Shown in pieces: positions 16,867 to 26,250 of a stretch of DNA of 64,000 nucleotides; the first letter of the stretch is position 1, and each line of letters begins with the position of its first letter. The position numbers were made by a program, and so were the translations under genes. Below the pieces are notes generated by a model. It did not search any database and had not been told where the DNA came from. It was given only the letters and a program-made list of their open reading frames with translations. This DNA comes from Microbacterium sp. AG238. Lineage in GTDB: Bacteria > Actinomycetota > Actinomycetes > Actinomycetales > Microbacteriaceae. The stretch lies in assembly GCF_003610405.1 (NCBI RefSeq), contig NZ_RAQC01000002.1:124001-188000 (forward strand), given 5' to 3'.

Positions 16867-18309
16867 TCAGCCGGCGGCGTGACGGTCGAGGAAGGCGTAG
16901 ACCTCGCCGTCGTCGACACCGGGGAAGTTGCCGCGCGGCAGCGGCGAGAACATCTGCATGTGCACGCGAGCGCTCGGCCAAGCCTTGCCCTCCCATCGCG
17001 ACGTCAGATCGGGATCGGGCCGCCGGCAGCACGACTCATCGGGGCACGTGGATGTCGCCCGCTTCTGCGTCTCGCGTCCGCGGAACCAGCGGGCGTCGTC
17101 GAACGGTACGCCGACGGTGATCGAGAATTCGCCCTCAGCGGTGGTCCCGGTCTGGCTCGAGCACCAGAAGGTTCCGCCCGGGGTGTCGGTGTACTGGTAG
17201 TGCTCGACGGTGCGGTTCTGCTCCTCGAACGCCGACCGCGCCGAGAAGGCCCGGCACACGACCTGGCCCTCGACGCTGCCGGTGACGTCCATCGGCAGCG
17301 GCAGGCCGTCGTTCTCGTAGACCCGCGTGATCGCGCCCGCCCCGTCGACGCGCAGGAAGTGCAACGGGATGCCCAGGTGCGTGGTCATGAGGTTCGTCAT
17401 CCGCATCCCGGCCGCCTCGTGCGTCACCCCGAACGCGTCGCGGAAGTCCTCGACAGCCAGGTTGCGGTCCTTCTTCGCCTGCGACAGGAACGCGACCGAG
17501 GCCGTCTCGGGCATGAGGCAGCACGCGGCGTAGTAGTTGATCTCGAGGCGCTGCTGCAGGAAATCGGCGTAGTCGTCCGGGGGAGTGTGTCCCAGCAGGC
17601 GATGGGCCATCGCCTGCAGTGCCATCGACCGCAGGCCATGGCCGCCCGGGATCGACGCGGGGGGAAGGTAGATGCGCCCGTTCTCGAGGTCGGTGACCGA
17701 GCGTGCCGAGTGCGGGAGGTCGGCGACGTACAGCAGCTCGAACCCCAGCTGCTCGGCCATGATGCTCACGGTGCGATGCGTCAGCGCGCCCGAGGTGTGC
17801 CCGGCCGCCTTCAGCTGCTTCTCGGCGAGGCGCTCGATGTCGGGGAGGTAGTTCGCGACTTCGCGCATCCGTAGGCGCAGCTCGGTGTTGGCGCGCCGAG
17901 CCTCTTCGGGCGTCGCGATCGCCTCGCGCTCGCGGCGCTGCAGTTCGCGATGCAGCCCGAGGATCGACTCCAGTGTCTCGTCGCTCATCGTCTTGCCCGC
18001 GCGTACCGGTGCGATCCCGAGCCTGCGGAAGACGGGACTGGCCTGTGCCCGCTCGAGCTCGAGTTCGAGGGCCGCGCGCCGGTTCGGCGGTTCAGGCGAG
18101 AGGAGATCGGCGACATCGGTGCCGGTCGCCGAGGCGATCGACTGCAGCAACGAGAGCTTGGGCTCGCGCCGTCCGTTCTCGATGAGGCTCAGCTGGCTGC
18201 CGGCGACGCCGACCTGCGCGCCGAGCTCGTCGAGCGTCAGCCCGCGGGCGACTCGGTGGTGACGGATGCGGTGGCCGAGGGTCGCGAGTTCGATTCCGGA
18301 TGCAGCCAT
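16867..18309 (-). CDS. ScfR/RamB-type XRE regulator with IrrE-like domain
   Basis: A 480-residue regulator. An XRE helix-turn-helix occupies about residues 8-63 (TLDELGAQVGVAGSQLSLIE), an IrrE-like (DUF955) domain the middle, and a short-chain fatty acyl regulator C-terminal domain the rest, with a Cys-rich patch (TCPDESCCRRP). The peptidase-like HExxH is absent: the matching place reads MAHRLLGH, so metal protease activity is unlikely. Actinobacterial relatives such as RamB control acetate, glyoxylate and gluconeogenic genes. The gene is divergent from pckG with a 118-bp shared region, making pckG a probable target. Confidence 0.85.
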   Translation of the reverse strand: MAASGIELATLGHRIRHHRVARGLTLDELGAQVGVAGSQLSLIENGRREPKLSLLQSIASATGTDVADLLSPEPPNRRAALELELERAQASPVFRRLGIAPVRAGKTMSDETLESILGLHRELQRREREAIATPEEARRANTELRLRMREVANYLPDIERLAEKQLKAAGHTSGALTHRTVSIMAEQLGFELLYVADLPHSARSVTDLENGRIYLPPASIPGGHGLRSMALQAMAHRLLGHTPPDDYADFLQQRLEINYYAACCLMPETASVAFLSQAKKDRNLAVEDFRDAFGVTHEAAGMRMTNLMTTHLGIPLHFLRVDGAGAITRVYENDGLPLPMDVTGSVEGQVVCRAFSARSAFEEQNRTVEHYQYTDTPGGTFWCSSQTGTTAEGEFSITVGVPFDDARWFRGRETQKRATSTCPDESCCRRPDPDLTSRWEGKAWPSARVHMQMFSPLPRGNFPGVDDGEVYAFLDRHAAG

Positions 18310-18348
18310 TCCTTGATCATAGGGAAAGATTCGGGTTTCTTGAAGGCG

Positions 18349-18366
18349 CCGTCTTCTGTAAGACGG
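18349..18366. promoter_or_regulatory. Perfect 7-bp dyad between the regulator and pckG
   Basis: CCGTCTT and AAGACGG flank a 4-nt spacer (CTGT) in the middle of the divergent region. It may be an operator for the ScfR/RamB-type regulator or a 5'-leader hairpin. It does not match the known corynebacterial RamB box, which is A/T-rich. Confidence 0.5.
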
Positions 18367-18427
18367 GGTATTCGTGCGTTGGAATCGTCAGGTATCACCG
18401 ATCTCGCCGCCGATGTAGGAGACCGAC

Positions 18428-20326
18428 ATGGCCATCGCCGACCTCTTCACCCGTCCCGCCTCAACCGGTACGTCCGCCGCGGCCAGCGCGCAGCGCCGCC
18501 CCCGCACCGATCTGGGCGCCCGGCCCGCGACGGCATCCGGACCGCTCGCGGATCTCGTCGCCTGGGTCGACGAGATCGCCGCGCTCACGCGGCCCGATCG
18601 GGTGCACTGGGTCGATGGCTCGGCCGCAGAGAACGACGCGCTGCTGCGCGAAATGGTCGACGAGGGCAAGCTCATCAAGCTCAATCCCGAGTGGCGGCCC
18701 GGGTCGTACCTCGCCCGATCGCACCCGAGCGACGTCGCTCGCACCGAGGCGCGGACCTTCATCGCGTCCGAGCGCGAGGAGGACGCCGGCCCCACCAACA
18801 ACTGGGTGGCCCCCGACGACATCCGGGCGACCATCACCCCCCTGTTCGCCGGATCGATGCGCGGACGCACCATGTACGTCGTGCCGTTCTCGATGGGAGC
18901 GGTCGGCGGCCCGCTGTCGCACATCGGGGTACAGGTCACCGACAGCGCCTACGCGGTGGCGTCCATCGGCATCATGACCCGCGTCGGCTCGGCCGTGCTC
19001 GACGAGATCGCCGGCGGCAAGCCCTGGGTCAAGACCGTGCACTCGGTCGGCGCGCCGCTGGCGGCGGGTGAGACGGATGTCGCGTGGCCGTGCAACGACG
19101 AGAAGTACATCGTCCACTTCCCCGACACTCTCGAGGTGTGGTCGTTCGGGTCGGGCTACGGCGGCAATGCGATCCTCGCGAAGAAGTGCTTCGCGCTGCG
19201 CATCGCATCGGTGATCGGTCGTGACGAGGGCTGGCTCGCGGAGCACATGCTGCTCATCCGGGTCATCGATCCGGCAGGCAAGGCCTACCATGTGGCGGCC
19301 GCGTTCCCCTCCGCCTGCGGCAAGACGAATCTGGCGATGCTGCGTCCCACCATCCCCGGGTGGCGGGTCGAGACGCTCGGCGACGACATCGCGTGGCTGC
19401 GTCCGGGGTCCGACGGCCGGCTGTGGGCGATCAACCCCGAGGCCGGCTTCTTCGGCGTCGCACCGGGAACGGGCGAGTCGACGAACGTCACGGCGGTCGA
19501 GACGCTGTGGGGCAACACGATCTTCACGAACGTGGCGCTGCGCCCCGACGGCGACGTCTGGTGGGAAGGGCTCACCGATGAGGCGCCCGCCGAGCTGATC
19601 GACTGGGAGGGCAAGCCCTGGACCCCCGACTCGGGCCGGCCGGCCGCGCACCCCAACTCGCGCTTCACGGTGAGCGCCGCCCAGTGCCCGCAGATCGCGT
19701 CGGATTGGGATGCCGCCGAGGGCGTGCCTCTCGACGCCATCCTGTTCGGCGGGCGGCGGGCGACCAACGTCCCCCTCGTCGTGGAGGCCACGGACTGGAC
19801 GCACGGCGTCTTCATAGGCTCGAACATCTCGTCGGAGCGCACGGCGGCGGCCGAGGGGACGCTCGGCGAGCTGCGCCGCGACCCCTTCGCCATGCTGCCG
19901 TTCTGCGGATACAACATGGGCGACTACTTCGCCCACTGGCTGAAGGTCGGGCAGAAGCTGCGGTTCGACCGGGCGCCGCGGGTGTTCCAGGTGAACTGGT
20001 TCCGCAAGGGCGCGGACGGGCGCTTCCTGTGGCCCGGCTTCGGTGACAACTCGCGGGTCATCGACTGGATCGTCCGCCGCCTGAACGGTGAGGTCGACGC
20101 CGTCGACAGCCCGATCGGCCGTCTGCCGCGCACCGATGACCTCAACCTCGACGGCATCGAGGTGTCCCAGCGTGATCTCGACGAGCTGTTCGCGGTCGAC
20201 ACGGAGTCGTGGCTGCGCGAGGCCGACCTCACCGAGGAGTTCTACGACACCTTCGGCGACCGGCTGCCCGCGGCACTGCGCTCCGAGCTCGAGGCCCTGC
20301 GCTACCGCCTCGGCCACCGCGCCTGA
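18428..20326 (+). CDS. pckG: Phosphoenolpyruvate carboxykinase (GTP)
   Basis: A 632-residue cytoplasmic enzyme that converts oxaloacetate and GTP to phosphoenolpyruvate, CO2 and GDP, the entry step of gluconeogenesis. The PEPCK-specific kinase loop FPSACGKTN is at 293-301. Length and the downstream Asp-rich motif (TLGDDIAWL) match the GTP-dependent family rather than the ATP one. The start ATG follows GTAGGAGACCGAC. Its divergent neighbour is a ScfR/RamB-type regulator, so carbon-source control is likely. Confidence 0.97.
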   Translation: MAIADLFTRPASTGTSAAASAQRRPRTDLGARPATASGPLADLVAWVDEIAALTRPDRVHWVDGSAAENDALLREMVDEGKLIKLNPEWRPGSYLARSHPSDVARTEARTFIASEREEDAGPTNNWVAPDDIRATITPLFAGSMRGRTMYVVPFSMGAVGGPLSHIGVQVTDSAYAVASIGIMTRVGSAVLDEIAGGKPWVKTVHSVGAPLAAGETDVAWPCNDEKYIVHFPDTLEVWSFGSGYGGNAILAKKCFALRIASVIGRDEGWLAEHMLLIRVIDPAGKAYHVAAAFPSACGKTNLAMLRPTIPGWRVETLGDDIAWLRPGSDGRLWAINPEAGFFGVAPGTGESTNVTAVETLWGNTIFTNVALRPDGDVWWEGLTDEAPAELIDWEGKPWTPDSGRPAAHPNSRFTVSAAQCPQIASDWDAAEGVPLDAILFGGRRATNVPLVVEATDWTHGVFIGSNISSERTAAAEGTLGELRRDPFAMLPFCGYNMGDYFAHWLKVGQKLRFDRAPRVFQVNWFRKGADGRFLWPGFGDNSRVIDWIVRRLNGEVDAVDSPIGRLPRTDDLNLDGIEVSQRDLDELFAVDTESWLREADLTEEFYDTFGDRLPAALRSELEALRYRLGHRA

Positions 20327-20358
20327 CGCCGCCCCGTCCCGCCGCCCCGCGCCGGCCG

Positions 20359-20430
20359 CGAGGACGCACCGTCGCCGCGAGAACGCACCGCAGAGGGTGC
20401 GCGCTCGTGGCGATGGTGCGTTCTCGGCGA
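20359..20430. repeat. Dispersed palindrome, CGAGAACGCACC family, copy B
   Basis: CGAGGACGCACC (20359-20370) and CGAGAACGCACC (20378-20389) are followed by the inverted GGTGCGTTCTCG at 20415-20426. The layout equals copy A at 11828-11880. It lies between convergent pckG and an ABC exporter gene, and could serve as a two-way terminator. Confidence 0.75.
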
Positions 20431-20443
20431 GAAGGCATGGGCC

Positions 20444-22396
20444 TCAGACGAGCAGCTGGTGCTTCGCGAGATCGCGATACAGCGGCACCGTGGCGACGAG
20501 CTCGGAGTGCGTGCCCTGGCCGACGACCCGGCCATGGTCGAGCACCACGATGACGTCGCTGTCGACGACCGTCGAGAGCCGGTGCGCGATGACCACGAGG
20601 GTGCGTCCCGTCGCGACCGCGTCGATGGCCTCGCGCATCCGCTGCTCGTTGAGTCCGTCGAGCGACGACGTCGACTCGTCCAGCAGGAGGACCGGGGGAG
20701 CCGCCAGCAGCGCGCGCGCGATCGCGAGACGTTGACGCTCTCCGCCCGAGAGCATGACACCCGCTTCGCCGACCGGAGCCTCGAGCCCCAGCTCGCTGCG
20801 CTCGAGCACGTCGCCGAGGTTGACCGCGCGCAGAACACGTTCGCATTCCGCGTCGGTGGCCTCGGGGGCGGCCAGTCGCAGATTGTCGGCGATCGTGCCC
20901 GCGAGGGTGGGGGCGTCCTGCTCGACGTAACCGAGCTGTGCGCGCAGTTCGGCGCGGGGGATCGACCGGATGTCGGTGCCCCCGACCAGCACCGCCCCGC
21001 CGGTGACGTCGTAGAACCGTTCGATCAGGGCGAGGGTCGTCGACTTGCCCGCACCCGAGGGGCCGACGAGGGCCACGCGCGCGCCGCGGGGAACGCGGAA
21101 GCTGACGCCCCGGAGCACCTCGCCCTCACCGGCGGCGACAGCCCCGGTTGCCGGGACGGAGACCGCTTCGGCATCCGCGTCGCTCTCCGAAGCACCGGCT
21201 CCCTCGGTCACCGCGGTGACCGCGGAGGTGTCGACGCGCGCGTCGGCGAGCGTGCGCAGCGCTTCGTCCGACGCGGTGCGCCGAGCCGCGACGACGGCCT
21301 CGGGGTAGTGGAAGTGCACCTCTCGGAACTCGATCGCGACGTCGCTGTCGCCCGAGGCGGTGACGGCGGCCGCGGCATCCGGGTCGGCCGAGTCCTCCGT
21401 GGGCAGATCGAGCACTTCCTGGATGCGGCCGAGCGCGCCGAGCGCCTGGTTGACCGAGGTGATCGCCCCGAGGAACGACGCCAGCGGCTGCACGAGGAAG
21501 AACAGGAACATCACGAACGTCACGAGGCTCGCGATCGAGATGGCGCCCGAGGCCACGCGGTATCCGCCGACGCCGAGCACGACGAGCAGTGATAGCTGAA
21601 GCGCGATGCCCGCGACGGGCACGACGAGAGCCGATGCCTTCGCGACCCGCACCCCCGCGTCGTACGCCTGGCGAGCGGAACCCGTGACGGCTGCTTCCTC
21701 GCGCTCGGTCGCTCCAGCGGCACGGATGGTGCGGATCGAGCCGATCGCCCGTTCGACGCCCGAGGCCAGTTCGCCGACGCGCTCCTGCTGTTCGCGTGTG
21801 GCACGGCGGATGCGGGTGCTCAGGCCCACGACGACGGCGACGGAGGCTCCGATCACGATGACGATGAGCAGCAGGAGCAAGGGGTCGATGAAGAGCATCG
21901 CGACGATCGCGCCGACGAAGATCAACGCGTTGCCGACGGAGTCGGCGAGGCCCTGGGTGAGCACGGCGTAGAGCAGGGTCGTGTCGGTGCCCACCCGCGA
22001 GACGAGGTCGCCGGTGCGCCGGGCGTCGAACTCGGAGATCGGCAGCCGCAGCAGCCGCGCGATGAGACGGCGGCGGCTGGAGAACACCACCGCCGTGCCG
22101 GTGCGCTGGAGCAGATAGTGCTGGAAGGCGCCGATGGCGGATGAGACGACGACGAGGATCACGAGTGCCCACACGAGGATGCCGAGCGCGTCGCCCGCCT
22201 GCACACGCTCGATGACCTGCCCGACGACGAGCGGCTGGCCCAGCGTGGCGACAGCCTCGACGACGCTCAGCACGGCGACCGCGACGAGCACTCCTTTGTG
22301 CTCGAACAGGTAGGGGAGCAGCTGCGAGAGCCGGGCTCGGGGCCCCTCATCGGTGCGGCGGCGTCCGCCGCGCATGCGGCTGCGGGTGTCGGACAT
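20444..22396 (-). CDS. ABC exporter, fused membrane and ATPase domains
   Basis: A 650-residue half-transporter of the MsbA/MdlB type. Six transmembrane helices fill about residues 25-310 and a nucleotide-binding domain the C-terminus, with Walker A GPSGAGKST, signature LSGGERQRLAIA, Walker B LLLDES and switch His in VIAHRLS. Odd: some 55 Ala/Ser/Asp-rich residues (around ESDADAEAV) interrupt the ATPase domain between its first strand (IEFREVHFHYP) and the GEVLRGVSF strand. The ATG at 22396 follows CGAGGGGACCGC; an ATG 30 nt upstream is possible. The substrate is unknown. Confidence 0.9.
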   Translation of the reverse strand: MSDTRSRMRGGRRRTDEGPRARLSQLLPYLFEHKGVLVAVAVLSVVEAVATLGQPLVVGQVIERVQAGDALGILVWALVILVVVSSAIGAFQHYLLQRTGTAVVFSSRRRLIARLLRLPISEFDARRTGDLVSRVGTDTTLLYAVLTQGLADSVGNALIFVGAIVAMLFIDPLLLLLIVIVIGASVAVVVGLSTRIRRATREQQERVGELASGVERAIGSIRTIRAAGATEREEAAVTGSARQAYDAGVRVAKASALVVPVAGIALQLSLLVVLGVGGYRVASGAISIASLVTFVMFLFFLVQPLASFLGAITSVNQALGALGRIQEVLDLPTEDSADPDAAAAVTASGDSDVAIEFREVHFHYPEAVVAARRTASDEALRTLADARVDTSAVTAVTEGAGASESDADAEAVSVPATGAVAAGEGEVLRGVSFRVPRGARVALVGPSGAGKSTTLALIERFYDVTGGAVLVGGTDIRSIPRAELRAQLGYVEQDAPTLAGTIADNLRLAAPEATDAECERVLRAVNLGDVLERSELGLEAPVGEAGVMLSGGERQRLAIARALLAAPPVLLLDESTSSLDGLNEQRMREAIDAVATGRTLVVIAHRLSTVVDSDVIVVLDHGRVVGQGTHSELVATVPLYRDLAKHQLLV

Positions 22397-22492
22397 GCGG
22401 TCCCCTCGGTTCGGCGAAGCTGTCACCTTCGACCGTACTTTCTTTCGCCCGAGGTGGTTGTCTGCTCACGGCGTCGATGGCAGAGTGCCCGG

Positions 22493-23029
22493 ATGCGTTC
22501 GACCACGAAACGTCAGGCGGCGCCGCTTGCGGCGGCCGCGTTCCTCGTGTTCTCCCTCGCCGGCTGCACCGGTCCGGTCGTAGACGGCGAGGTGGCAGAG
22601 CCGTCGGCATCCGTCGGTTCCACGCCATCGCCCACACCGACATCCGATGCACGCACCGACGAGGAGCAGCTGCCGCTGCCGGTCGATGAGATCGCGGACT
22701 GGGCCGAGACGGCCGTGCCGCGTTCCTCGGACACGACCGGCATGGGCACGTTGTCGGGGTGGCTCAGTCAGCACACCTCCGCGCACCAGACATCGCAGTT
22801 CTCGTCGCTGCCCGCCGGCACCTACCAGGCGCAGGTCGCGTGCCGCGGCGCCGGCACGATCACGGTGACGGCGGGCCCGGTCGACGGAGCCTCGCCGAGC
22901 GAGCCCGTGACGTGCGAGAACAGCACGATCGCCTTCGACGTCACCATCGACCAGCCCGGCATGAGCGTCACGATGGACCTTGCGGGCGACCCCACCATCT
23001 ACGCGCTCACGTTCGAGCGGATGGCCTAG
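22493..23029 (+). CDS. Hypothetical lipoprotein
   Basis: A 178-residue protein with a lipoprotein signal peptide (lipobox LAGC, Cys at 25), a Ser/Pro/Thr-rich linker of about 35 residues and a small beta-rich domain with two Cys (VACRGAG and VTCEN) that may form a disulfide. It is likely anchored outside the membrane. No family was recognised. It is divergent from the ABC exporter and its stop lies 4 bp before the stop of the convergent RraA-like gene. Confidence 0.78.
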   Translation: MRSTTKRQAAPLAAAAFLVFSLAGCTGPVVDGEVAEPSASVGSTPSPTPTSDARTDEEQLPLPVDEIADWAETAVPRSSDTTGMGTLSGWLSQHTSAHQTSQFSSLPAGTYQAQVACRGAGTITVTAGPVDGASPSEPVTCENSTIAFDVTIDQPGMSVTMDLAGDPTIYALTFERMA

Positions 23030-23033
23030 ACGC

Positions 23034-23501
23034 TCAGCGCTCGACGAGCACGCCGTCGGCGTCGGCCCAGAGGCGCCGGCCGGGTGTGAAGACGACGCCC
23101 CCGACCGTGACCGGCACATCGACCTCGCCGATGCCCGCCTTGCCGCTCTTACGCGGGTTCGAGCCGAGCGCCTTGACACCGAGGTCGAGCGACGCGATCG
23201 CCGCACGGTCGCGGATCGCGCCGTTCACGACGATGCCCGCCCACCCGTTCTCGACGGCGGATGCGGCGATCAGATCGCCGACGAGAGCCGATTCGAGCGA
23301 CCCTCCGCCATCGACGACGAGCACCGCGCCATCGCCCGGCGTCGCCAGCACCTGTTTCACGAGTGCGTTGTCGCGATGGCAGCGCACGGTGCGGATCGGG
23401 CCCTCGAAGGCTCTCCGGCCGCCGAGGTCGAGGAGCTGGACGCCGAGCGAGTCGAGCTCGTCGCCGCGTTCGTCATAGAGATCAGCGGTGGCGGTCGTCA
23501 T
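23034..23501 (-). CDS. rraA: RraA-family protein
   Basis: A 155-residue protein of the RraA fold. It starts with TADLYDERGDEL and carries the core GDLIAASAVENGWAGIVVNG followed by IRD, where Arg and Asp match the active-site pair of HMG/CHA-type aldolases. In E. coli RraA inhibits RNase E; many bacterial relatives are instead 4-hydroxy-4-methyl-2-oxoglutarate aldolases or oxaloacetate decarboxylases. Sequence alone does not decide between these. It is read in the same direction as the sulfurtransferase gene upstream. Confidence 0.88.
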   Translation of the reverse strand: MTTATADLYDERGDELDSLGVQLLDLGGRRAFEGPIRTVRCHRDNALVKQVLATPGDGAVLVVDGGGSLESALVGDLIAASAVENGWAGIVVNGAIRDRAAIASLDLGVKALGSNPRKSGKAGIGEVDVPVTVGGVVFTPGRRLWADADGVLVER

Positions 23502-23537
23502 GTCGACAGGGTAGCGGCGACCGCCGAGCGCGGCCCC

Positions 23538-24389
23538 TCAGGCGCCGGTGGCGACGGGCCGATCGGGATGCTGCGACCACTGACTCCACGAGCCGGGGTA
23601 GAGGACGGGCCGGTACCCCGCGAGGCTCAGGGCGATGGCCTCGTGCGCGGCGCTGACCCCCGAGCCGCAGTAGACGCCGACCGTCGAGCCGGGCTCCGCG
23701 CCGAGCGCGGCGAATCGTGCCCGCAGCTCGTCGATGCTGCGGAACCGCCCCGACTCGTCGTTGTTCTGCGTCGTCGGCGCGGACACCGCGCCCGGGATAT
23801 GACCGGCGCGCGGGTCCATCGGCTCGACCTCGCCGCGGAACCGTTCGCCGGCGCGGGCGTCGAGCAGCAGGCCGGCGCGGGCATGGTCGAGGACGTCGTC
23901 CATGCCCAGGACCGGCAGTGCGCCCGGCGACACGACCGCGGTGCCCGGACGCACGGCTGGCGCGTCGCCCTCCTCGAGGTCGAATCCCGCGTCGATCCAG
24001 GCGGCCAGGGCGCCGTCGAGCACCCGGACGTCGGCGATGCCGGTATCCCGCAGCACCCACCACGCTCGGCCGCTCGCGAGGTTGGCGACGTCGTCGTAGA
24101 CCACGACGGTGTCGCCGTCGTCGATTCCCCAGTCGCGCACGGCGGCCTGCACCGTCTCGCGGGAGGGAAGCGGATGCCGCCCGGCAGCCGGGTCGCCGTG
24201 CTCGGCGAGCTGCGTGTCGAGGTCGGCGTAGCGCGCGCCGGGGATGTGGCCGGCGCGGAACGCGGGGCGTCCGTCGGGGCGGTCGAGCCACCATCTGACG
24301 TCGAGGATCCGCAGGGGCCCGCCGTCGGGATAGCGGCCCGCCACGATGGCAGCCCGGAGTTCAACGGCAGTGGTGAGGATGCGATCCAT
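23538..24389 (-). CDS. Thiosulfate/3-mercaptopyruvate sulfurtransferase
   Basis: A 283-residue protein with two rhodanese domains (about 1-145 and 160-283). The active-site loop of the second domain is CGSGVSA with the persulfide Cys241; the first domain has Asp (VVYDD) at the matching place and is structural. The CGSGVSA loop is closer to the 3-mercaptopyruvate type (CGSGVTA) than to the thiosulfate type (CRxGx[RT]). It is divergent from an ABC-2 operon with 62 bp between starts. Confidence 0.9.
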   Translation of the reverse strand: MDRILTTAVELRAAIVAGRYPDGGPLRILDVRWWLDRPDGRPAFRAGHIPGARYADLDTQLAEHGDPAAGRHPLPSRETVQAAVRDWGIDDGDTVVVYDDVANLASGRAWWVLRDTGIADVRVLDGALAAWIDAGFDLEEGDAPAVRPGTAVVSPGALPVLGMDDVLDHARAGLLLDARAGERFRGEVEPMDPRAGHIPGAVSAPTTQNNDESGRFRSIDELRARFAALGAEPGSTVGVYCGSGVSAAHEAIALSLAGYRPVLYPGSWSQWSQHPDRPVATGA

Positions 24390-24439
24390 GCGTGCGATTC
24401 TCGCGCACCGCGGCTCCGGTCGCTGTCCGACCGCATCGC

Positions 24440-24445
24440 TAGTGT
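24440..24445 (+). promoter_or_regulatory. -10 box implying a leaderless ABC transcript
   Basis: TAGTGT (TAnnnT) ends 6 nt before the GTG start at 24452, and no ribosome-binding site is seen between. In actinobacteria this spacing usually means transcription starts at or next to the start codon. Confidence 0.5.
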
Positions 24446-24451
24446 TGTCGC

Positions 24452-25393
24452 GTGCCAGAATCCGTCATCTCCGCCCGTGGGCTGCGCAAGACTTACGCCG
24501 TCAAGGGCAAGCCCGACTTCGTCGCCGTCGACGACCTCTCGTTCGAGGTGGCGCCCGGCGAGTCCTTCGGGCTGCTCGGCCCGAACGGCGCGGGCAAGTC
24601 GACCACGATGAAGATGATCGGCGCGGTCTCGACGCGCAGCGGCGGCGACCTGCAGATCCTGGGGCTCGACCCCGATCGCTACGGTCCCGAGATCCGGTCG
24701 CGGCTCGGTGTCGTACCGCAGCAAGACAACCTCGACGGTGAGCTCAACGCGCGCGAGAACCTCTACATCTACGGGCGCTACTTCGGTCTTCCCGGCAAGG
24801 TCTGTCACGAGAAGGCCGATGAGCTGCTCGCGTTCGCGCAGCTGGAGGACAAGGCCAAGAACAAGGTCGACCAGCTCTCGGGCGGCATGAAGCGACGCCT
24901 CACGATCGCCCGCGGTCTCATCAACGACCCGCGCATCCTGCTGCTCGACGAGCCGACCACGGGTCTCGACCCGCAGGCGCGCCACGTGCTGTGGGACCGG
25001 CTGTTCCGGCTGAAGGAACGCGGCACGACCCTCGTGCTCACCACGCACTACATGGACGAGGCCGAGCAGCTGTGCGACCGGCTCATCGTCGTCGACAAGG
25101 GGCGGATCATGGCCGAAGGCACTCCCGCCTCCCTGATCCGCGAGCACTCGAGCCGCGAGGTGCTCGAGGTGCGCTTCGGCTCCAATCGCAACGAGTCCGC
25201 GGCGGTCCAGCTGCGCGGCATCGGCGACCGTGTCGAGATGCTGCCCGACCGTATCCTCGTCTACGCGCACGACGGCGAGGCCGCTCTCGAGCGGGTGTCG
25301 GCAGCCGGCCTCACGCCGCTCACGAGCCTCGTGCGCCGGTCGAGCCTCGAGGACGTCTTCTTGCGCCTGACCGGACGGTCGCTGATCGAATGA
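24452..25393 (+). CDS. ABC-2 type transporter, ATP-binding subunit
   Basis: A 313-residue ATPase of the DrrA/NodI group. Walker A is GPNGAGKST near residues 45-53, the signature LSGGMKRRLTIA, Walker B LLLDEPTTGLD and the switch His lies in LTTHYMDEAE. A C-terminal extension of about 90 residues is typical of exporter ATPases. It begins with GTG without a ribosome-binding site. Two ABC-2 permease genes follow with 4-nt overlaps, forming a three-gene export operon for a drug, lipid or polysaccharide. Confidence 0.93.
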   Translation: MPESVISARGLRKTYAVKGKPDFVAVDDLSFEVAPGESFGLLGPNGAGKSTTMKMIGAVSTRSGGDLQILGLDPDRYGPEIRSRLGVVPQQDNLDGELNARENLYIYGRYFGLPGKVCHEKADELLAFAQLEDKAKNKVDQLSGGMKRRLTIARGLINDPRILLLDEPTTGLDPQARHVLWDRLFRLKERGTTLVLTTHYMDEAEQLCDRLIVVDKGRIMAEGTPASLIREHSSREVLEVRFGSNRNESAAVQLRGIGDRVEMLPDRILVYAHDGEAALERVSAAGLTPLTSLVRRSSLEDVFLRLTGRSLIE

Positions 25394-26250
25394 GCACGCG
25401 AACCGCACATCCCACCCTCGACGAGTTGCGTGCCGAAGCCCTCGCCGGCGGGCGCAGGCCCCGCCGTTACGGCACCTGGTACGTCGCCGAGCACATGGTC
25501 CGCGCGATGCGCGCCTATGGCTGGACCATCGTCGTCGGCGCCGTCGGGCAGCCGATCATGTACCTGCTCGGGCTCGCCGTCGGACTCGCTGCCCTCATCA
25601 CGGTGCCGATCTCCTCCCACGGGCAGGAGGTCGGCTACCTCCCGTTCGTCGCCCCGGCTCTGCTGGTAACCGCGGCGATCGCGGTGGCATCCGAAGAGAT
25701 GACCTACCCGGTGATGGCGGGGTTCAAATGGCGCCGCTACTTCTACGGCTTCAACGCCTCGGCGCTGTCGAGCCCGCAGATCGCGAACGGCGTCATCATC
25801 GGGGCGACGGCGCGGATGATCGTCGCCGTCGGCGCCTACTACCTGTTCATCTGGCTGCTGCCGTTCGGCGCCGTGCCGAACCCCGCGACGGGCTGGCTGT
25901 CGATTCTCGCCGGCGTCGCGGCGGGCGTCGCCTTCGGCATCCCCCTCATGGCGTACGCCGGGTCGATCCAGGACGACAAGGGGCAGTTCGCTCTCGTTCA
26001 GCGGTTCATCTTCATGCCGATGTTCCTCTTCTCGGGCACCTTCTACCCGGTCGAGACCTTACCGATCGGCCTGCAGTGGATCGCCTGGATCTCGCCCCTG
26101 TGGCACGGCGCCGAGCTCGGGCGTGCGGCGACCTACGGGGCCGACATCGGGGCCGGGATGATCGCCGTGCACGTGCTCTACCTCCTCGCGCTCGCCGCCG
26201 TCGGCTACCTCTGGGGCCGGCGGGTCTTCACCGAGAGGCTTGCGAAATGA
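25390..26250 (+). CDS. ABC-2 type transporter, permease 1
   Basis: A 286-residue membrane protein with about six helices. The C-terminal half has the ABC-2 pattern FLFSGTFYPVETLPIGLQWI followed by PLWHGAELGRAA, as in DrrB/NodJ exporters. The ATG overlaps the ATPase stop by 4 nt and its own stop overlaps the next start by 4 nt, so the three genes are translationally coupled. Confidence 0.9.
   Translation: MSTRTAHPTLDELRAEALAGGRRPRRYGTWYVAEHMVRAMRAYGWTIVVGAVGQPIMYLLGLAVGLAALITVPISSHGQEVGYLPFVAPALLVTAAIAVASEEMTYPVMAGFKWRRYFYGFNASALSSPQIANGVIIGATARMIVAVGAYYLFIWLLPFGAVPNPATGWLSILAGVAAGVAFGIPLMAYAGSIQDDKGQFALVQRFIFMPMFLFSGTFYPVETLPIGLQWIAWISPLWHGAELGRAATYGADIGAGMIAVHVLYLLALAAVGYLWGRRVFTERLAK

Noticed and set aside
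18310..18427. A RamB box in the regulator-pckG region
   Set aside because: No A/T-rich TTTGCAAA-like site is present; only the CCGTCTT/AAGACGG dyad was found.
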